A stretch of DNA of 7,919 nucleotides, from the NCBI GenBank assembly GCA_018262875.1, contig JADFDL010000071.1, positions 1 through 7,919 on the forward strand, in the 5' to 3' direction. The notes below the pieces were generated by a model that was given only the letters and a program-made list of their open reading frames with translations, did no database searches and had not been told where the DNA came from. Every line of letters begins with the position of its first letter. Within the stretch, counting starts at the first letter, position 1. Shown piece after piece: positions 5,310 through 7,919 of the stretch. The position numbers were made by a program, and so were the translations under genes. The DNA comes from Rhodocyclaceae bacterium (GTDB lineage: Bacteria > Pseudomonadota > Gammaproteobacteria > Burkholderiales > Rhodocyclaceae).

Positions 5310-5663
5310 GTGCGGGAAGGCAGCAAGCTGAGCCTCGATCTTCTCAACCGGGTCGCCGAGGCGAGAACCCCCGAAGCGCTCTCCGCGCTGATCTACCGGC
5401 TTTGCGCGCCGCTGGCCGGCGTCAGGAAAATCGATCTGATCTGCAACGAAGCGCATGACCTGCGGCGCATCGCCTGCTTCATCGAAACGCCTTCACTGAA
5501 CGAGGCGCGCCAACTGGCCCAGCATCTCGGCGTGACGATCTTCGGCGAACAGGGGCTGGTCCTCGATCTGCCGCACCCAAACGGTTTCCAGTGCGCGCCC
5601 TACTCCCATCCCGGCGATGCCGCCCTGCCGGCGCGGGTGTCGTTCAACTGCCTGGTCCGCTGA
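5310..5663 (+). CDS. Hypothetical protein co-transcribed with the winged-helix gene
   Basis: A 117-aa protein that I do not recognise. The start chosen is GTG at 5310, 3 bp after the preceding stop. The N-terminal half is helical and rich in Leu and Arg (LSLDLLNRVAEARTPEALSA). A central block, IYRLCAPLAGVRKIDLICNE, then IACFIETPSLNEARQLAQHL, looks alpha/beta. The end is GLVLDLPHPNGFQCAPYSHP followed by a tail stopping at CLVR. It has five Cys residues but no CxxC motif, no signal peptide and no membrane segment. Given its tight spacing behind a DNA-binding protein, it could be a co-regulator or sensor partner, but this is inferred from position only. Confidence 0.65.
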   Translation: MREGSKLSLDLLNRVAEARTPEALSALIYRLCAPLAGVRKIDLICNEAHDLRRIACFIETPSLNEARQLAQHLGVTIFGEQGLVLDLPHPNGFQCAPYSHPGDAALPARVSFNCLVR

Positions 5664-5712
5664 GTCAGGGATACAGCCCACGCAGCGCCCCTCGAGCGAA
5701 CAGAGGCTCGGC

Positions 5713-6048
5713 TTAATGCCGCTCCCAGCGGCCGTGATGCTCGCGCCAGTGATCGCCGTGGCGCTCCCAGCGATGCGACGCCCAACGATGGCCGTGGCGC
5801 GGCGCTTCCCAGCGGCCGGGCACCCAGTGGTGGCCCCGGCCGCTCCAGCCCCAGTAGCCGGCGATCCAGACATGACCCGGATAGGGCGCGACGCCGACGA
5901 CTTCGACGCGATGGGGCGGCGGCGCCACCATCACCGGTTCGTAGCGGACGTAGGCCGGTTGCGCCGTGGCGACGACGCAGCCGGTCAGCATCGTGGAAGA
6001 CATCGCCGCGGCAAGCAGGGCGATGCGGGTCGTTCGGGGTGTGTTCAT
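5713..6048 (-). CDS. YXWGXW repeat-containing lipoprotein
   Basis: A 111-aa secreted lipoprotein. The N-terminus has a basic region (RTTR), a hydrophobic core (IALLAAAMSSTM) and a lipobox LTGC with Cys24 as the lipidation site. The mature part first has a Pro/Val-rich linker (YEPVMVAPPPHRVEVVGVAP). It then has a His/Trp/Arg-rich segment with repeats of the form GxWxxxGxW: GYWGWSGRGHHWVPGRWEAP, then HRWASHRW and GRWERH. This matches the YXWGXW repeat family found in envelope proteins of proteobacteria; the function is unknown, and the many histidines might bind metals. The start is supported by GGAGAA five bases upstream (6054-6059 on the opposite strand). It converges on the 5310-5663 gene, and an 18-bp palindrome lies in its leader. 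Confidence 0.88.
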   Translation of the reverse strand: MNTPRTTRIALLAAAMSSTMLTGCVVATAQPAYVRYEPVMVAPPPHRVEVVGVAPYPGHVWIAGYWGWSGRGHHWVPGRWEAPRHGHRWASHRWERHGDHWREHHGRWERH

Positions 6049-6067
6049 CTGCGTTCTCCATTCCGCG

Positions 6068-6085
6068 TGCGCCGAACTCGGCGCA
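6068..6085. promoter_or_regulatory. Perfect 18-bp palindrome in the lipoprotein leader
   Basis: TGCGCCGA (6068-6075) and TCGGCGCA (6078-6085) are perfect 8-bp arms around a 2-bp centre. It is 19 bp upstream of the lipoprotein ATG, just before its Shine-Dalgarno sequence on the minus strand. It could be an operator, or after a few loop bases open, an RNA hairpin that affects translation. Confidence 0.45.
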
Positions 6086-6110
6086 ATGCGCGCAATGGGA
6101 ATAACGCTTG

Positions 6111-6136
6111 AACGGCGCCGGGGCGCGACAGCCGTT
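6111..6136. terminator. GC-rich hairpin between the 387-aa gene and the lipoprotein gene
   Basis: AACGGC (6111-6116) and GCCGTT (6131-6136) form a 6-bp stem; an alternative inner stem is GCGCC (6115-6119) with GGCGC (6122-6126). TTTT runs from 6135 to 6138, so the shape of a terminator is on the plus strand, although the genes on both sides read on the minus strand. Read on the minus strand the hairpin lacks a T-run. It is 24 bp beyond the stop of the 387-aa gene and may act as a weak terminator or 3' end protector. Confidence 0.3.
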
Positions 6137-6159
6137 TTGTAAGGGTTTGTTTCGGGGGG

Positions 6160-7323
6160 CTACTGCGCCGGCCAGAAAGGCGTGGCGATGCCCTCGCCCA
6201 GGTCGGCCTCGATGAAGCGCCGGCGCACTTCGATCAGCTGTTCGAGCAGCCCGGGTTCGGCGCGCGCATAGGCGTCGGCGTCGGGCACGCGCTTCACCAC
6301 GACACCGAGCAGCTCGGTGATGGCGTTGCCGATGGAGTTCTGGCTGATGGTGACGATGAGTTTCCTCTCGTCATTGCGGTAGATGAGCTGCTTGAAGGCC
6401 GGCTGCCAGCGGATGGCGTTGGCGTAGCGCGCATCCTTGATGCAGCGTTCGCGCACCATCTTCGCCGTCTTCAGGAAATCGTTGTCAAACAGCAGCCGCT
6501 CCCCGACCAGCGCCGGAAAATGCAGGTCGGGCAGCATCGGCGCGTTGCGCGTCGACACCTGGCTGAAGAAGGTGCGATAGAAATCGAGGAAGCCCTTCAG
6601 CAGCATGTCGTATTCGTGCCAGAAGCGCACCTCGCCGAGGCCGGCCGCGCCGCCCTTCACTTCCCAGCTCGGCAGGCCCTGCGGATAGCCGGTGAGCGCC
6701 AGGCGGCATTCGCCGCGCTCGCAGGGCGCGAGCAACTTGAGGTCGAGGCCGGCGAAGAAGGCGCGATAGGCCTCGCGCATGTGCGCCTGGAACAGCGAAT
6801 GCTGGCCGCCGTCGGTGAGGTTCGGATTGTTGGGATCGGCCGGCGCGGCCGCCGCGAGGTCGTTCTTGTCGAAGACGATGAAGTGGTTGTGCAGCATGCG
6901 GATCGAGGGCACGCCGGGCGCGGTCAGCGGCCAGGTGGCGTCGAGGCTGGCCTCGCCGGCAAGGACGAGGTGGCGTGCCGGGTCCGGGTAGCGCTCGAGC
7001 ATGAACTCGATGGCGATGCGGTTCATGCGGTCCCAGACGCGGCGCACCGGTTCCGCCACCTGGGTGCGGCGCACCGGACGGCCGAGCGGATCGAGGATGC
7101 GCTGCGAGGTGTTGTAGATGATCGAGCCGTCGAAGAGGTTGGAGTGGCCGATCGCCTTGCGGTAGAAGAGCAGCCCTTCCGGATTGGCCAGCAGCCCGTT
7201 GTTGTGCTCCAGGTCGGCGAGGTTCTCGGCGGAGTTGAAGAACTCGTTGGGCTTCATGCCCTCCGGCACCTCGAGCGGGATCGGCCGGTAGGGCGTGACG
7301 ATCTCGCGCGGGACCGACTGCAT
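6160..7323 (-). CDS. Conserved-looking 387-aa protein of unknown function, coupled to a dioxygenase
   Basis: A 387-aa soluble protein that I do not recognise. It has no signal peptide or membrane segment. Points that may be functional: NLADLEHNNGLLANPEGLLF (34-53), SIRMLHNHFIVFDKND (with a His-Asn-His cluster), QAHMREAYRAFFAGL, RFWHEYDMLLKGFLDFYRTFF, and a helical C-terminus ending in FWPAQ. The HNHF segment recalls His-containing nucleotide-binding or metal sites but does not match a family known to me. It begins 5 bp after the stop codon of a TauD/TfdA-type dioxygenase, with no separate Shine-Dalgarno sequence, so its translation probably depends on that gene and the two proteins likely work in one pathway. 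A long open frame on the opposite strand (6520-7383) is a GC-rich shadow. Confidence 0.8.
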   Translation of the reverse strand: MQSVPREIVTPYRPIPLEVPEGMKPNEFFNSAENLADLEHNNGLLANPEGLLFYRKAIGHSNLFDGSIIYNTSQRILDPLGRPVRRTQVAEPVRRVWDRMNRIAIEFMLERYPDPARHLVLAGEASLDATWPLTAPGVPSIRMLHNHFIVFDKNDLAAAAPADPNNPNLTDGGQHSLFQAHMREAYRAFFAGLDLKLLAPCERGECRLALTGYPQGLPSWEVKGGAAGLGEVRFWHEYDMLLKGFLDFYRTFFSQVSTRNAPMLPDLHFPALVGERLLFDNDFLKTAKMVRERCIKDARYANAIRWQPAFKQLIYRNDERKLIVTISQNSIGNAITELLGVVVKRVPDADAYARAEPGLLEQLIEVRRRFIEADLGEGIATPFWPAQ

Positions 7324-7324
7324 G

Positions 7325-7347
7325 AAAGTCAGTCTGCGCAGGACGGC
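7325..7347 (-). repeat. Dispersed element, copy R6 (minus strand, variant form)
   Basis: Read on the minus strand, this 23-bp core begins GCCGTCCTGC and ends GACTGACTTT. It differs from R5 by a single base. It overlaps the last codons and stop of the dioxygenase gene: the TGA inside GACTGACT is the stop codon. As with the other copies, the element reads in the same direction as the gene it follows, although this gene lies on the opposite strand about 2.9 kb from R5. No clear CGGC upstream arm is seen here. Confidence 0.8.
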
Positions 7348-7919
7348 GCGTTTGCGTTGCTGTCGACGATGCGGTCGAAGTAGCGCGCGCGGTAGAGCAG
7401 GCGCTTGCGCGTATCGGCGTCAACGAAGGCGGCACGGTCGTGCAGGACATTGTTGCAGACCAGGCCCATGCCCGGTTCGAGGCGGCCGCGGAAGATGTAC
7501 CGGGAATCGCTCGCCAGAATGCGCTCCAGCGCCGCCACGGCGGCGCGCGTGAGGTCATCGTCTTTCCACTCGATGCTCACCGTGCGCGCCGTATAGCGCA
7601 TGTGCAGGTGGCCGTCCGGATACACGCTGAACACCGGGCCGGCCTGCGCCGCGCGCGCCACCTCGCCCGCCTCCAGCCGCGGCGGGATGGTCATGACGTC
7701 GGGCGCCATCAGGGCGCGGATGTAATCGGGATTCTCGTCGCGCAGCAGGATGTAGGCGAGCTCGTGGTCCATCAACTGGTTGTCGCCGCCGCTCGCCGCG
7801 CGCTGCACGCAGTGCAGCACCATGCCGCGGATCTGCCGGTCGAGCGTGTTGTAGTAGCCGTCGGTGTGCCACTTGATGCCGCGGTCGGTGTAGGGGATGA
7901 ACTCGGTGCGCTTGCCGGC
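7329..7919 (-). CDS. TauD/TfdA-family dioxygenase (5'-truncated by window edge)
   Basis: The C-terminal part of a non-haem iron, 2-oxoglutarate-dependent dioxygenase of the TauD/TfdA type, which hydroxylates or breaks down small organic substrates. The frame is open to the window edge, so the start is outside. Visible iron ligands are the HxD of WHTDGYYN (His at 7866-7868, Asp at 7860-7862) and a later His in VCNNVLHDRAAF; the Arg in YRARYFDRI fits the 2-oxoglutarate-binding position. Other typical parts are RGMVLHCVQRAASGGDN and VFSVYPDGHLHMRYTA. The substrate cannot be told; the downstream 387-aa gene, 5 bp away, is the likely partner. The final residues PSCAD and the stop codon are encoded by repeat R6. 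Confidence 0.85.
   Translation of the reverse strand, partial: AGKRTEFIPYTDRGIKWHTDGYYNTLDRQIRGMVLHCVQRAASGGDNQLMDHELAYILLRDENPDYIRALMAPDVMTIPPRLEAGEVARAAQAGPVFSVYPDGHLHMRYTARTVSIEWKDDDLTRAAVAALERILASDSRYIFRGRLEPGMGLVCNNVLHDRAAFVDADTRKRLLYRARYFDRIVDSNANAPSCAD

Noticed and set aside
5694..5710. Hairpin CGAGC/GCTCG between the convergent genes at 5663 and 5713
   Set aside because: A 5-bp stem with an 8-base loop and no T-run; it could be chance in GC-rich DNA.
6520..7383. A 287-aa open frame on the plus strand
   Set aside because: It lies opposite the well-supported minus-strand 387-aa gene and has the Arg/Ala/Glu-rich low-complexity look of a GC-rich shadow frame.
6485..7558. A 357-aa minus-strand open frame spanning the two-gene junction
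   Set aside because: Its composition is Arg/Ala/Pro-rich and it overlaps both the dioxygenase and the 387-aa gene in another frame.

Overview
The window looks like chromosomal DNA of a GC-rich proteobacterium, most likely a betaproteobacterium. The basis is high-GC codon use, an Hsp15 (hslR) gene, YajD-, YjaA- and DUF488-type proteins, and a YXWGXW-repeat lipoprotein. The genus cannot be fixed from this sequence alone.

Layout. (1) Positions 3-1357 hold a type II restriction-modification pair: the C-terminal part of a beta-class DNA methyltransferase, cut by the window edge, and a PmeII-like restriction endonuclease joined to it by an ATGA overlap. This block looks less GC-rich than the rest. 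(2) Positions 1473-2407 hold a small acidic hypothetical protein, hslR (ribosome-associated heat shock protein 15) and a second small hypothetical protein. (3) Positions 2408-4794 are a run of small same-strand accessory genes: a DUF433/DUF5615 toxin-antitoxin pair, a YjaA-like protein, a DUF2442 protein, a DUF488 protein and a YajD-like HNH nuclease. A roughly 28-bp element lies just downstream of the stop codon of each gene or pair except the last. (4) Positions 4983-5663 hold a winged-helix regulator and a close downstream partner of unknown function, with a 19-bp inverted repeat upstream. (5) Positions 5713-7919 are on the minus strand: a TauD/TfdA-type dioxygenase cut by the window edge, a 387-aa protein of unknown function 5 bp behind it, and a histidine/tryptophan-rich lipoprotein.

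The most unusual feature is the repeat. Five copies lie in the same orientation at 2413, 3203, 3612, 3954 and 4392. A sixth lies on the other strand at 7325-7347, where it supplies the stop codon of the dioxygenase gene. Copies 1-5 can also form a short stem whose 5' arm (CGGC/CGGT) lies at or near the end of the upstream gene. This gives a one-gene-one-repeat, cassette-like arrangement, but integron attC hallmarks are absent. What the element does is unknown.

Two of the accessory genes, the DUF5615 toxin and DUF2442, each appear to carry a single-base frameshift next to a short C run. Restoring the frame gives family-like C-termini that stop just before the repeat. These could be real decay or assembly errors.
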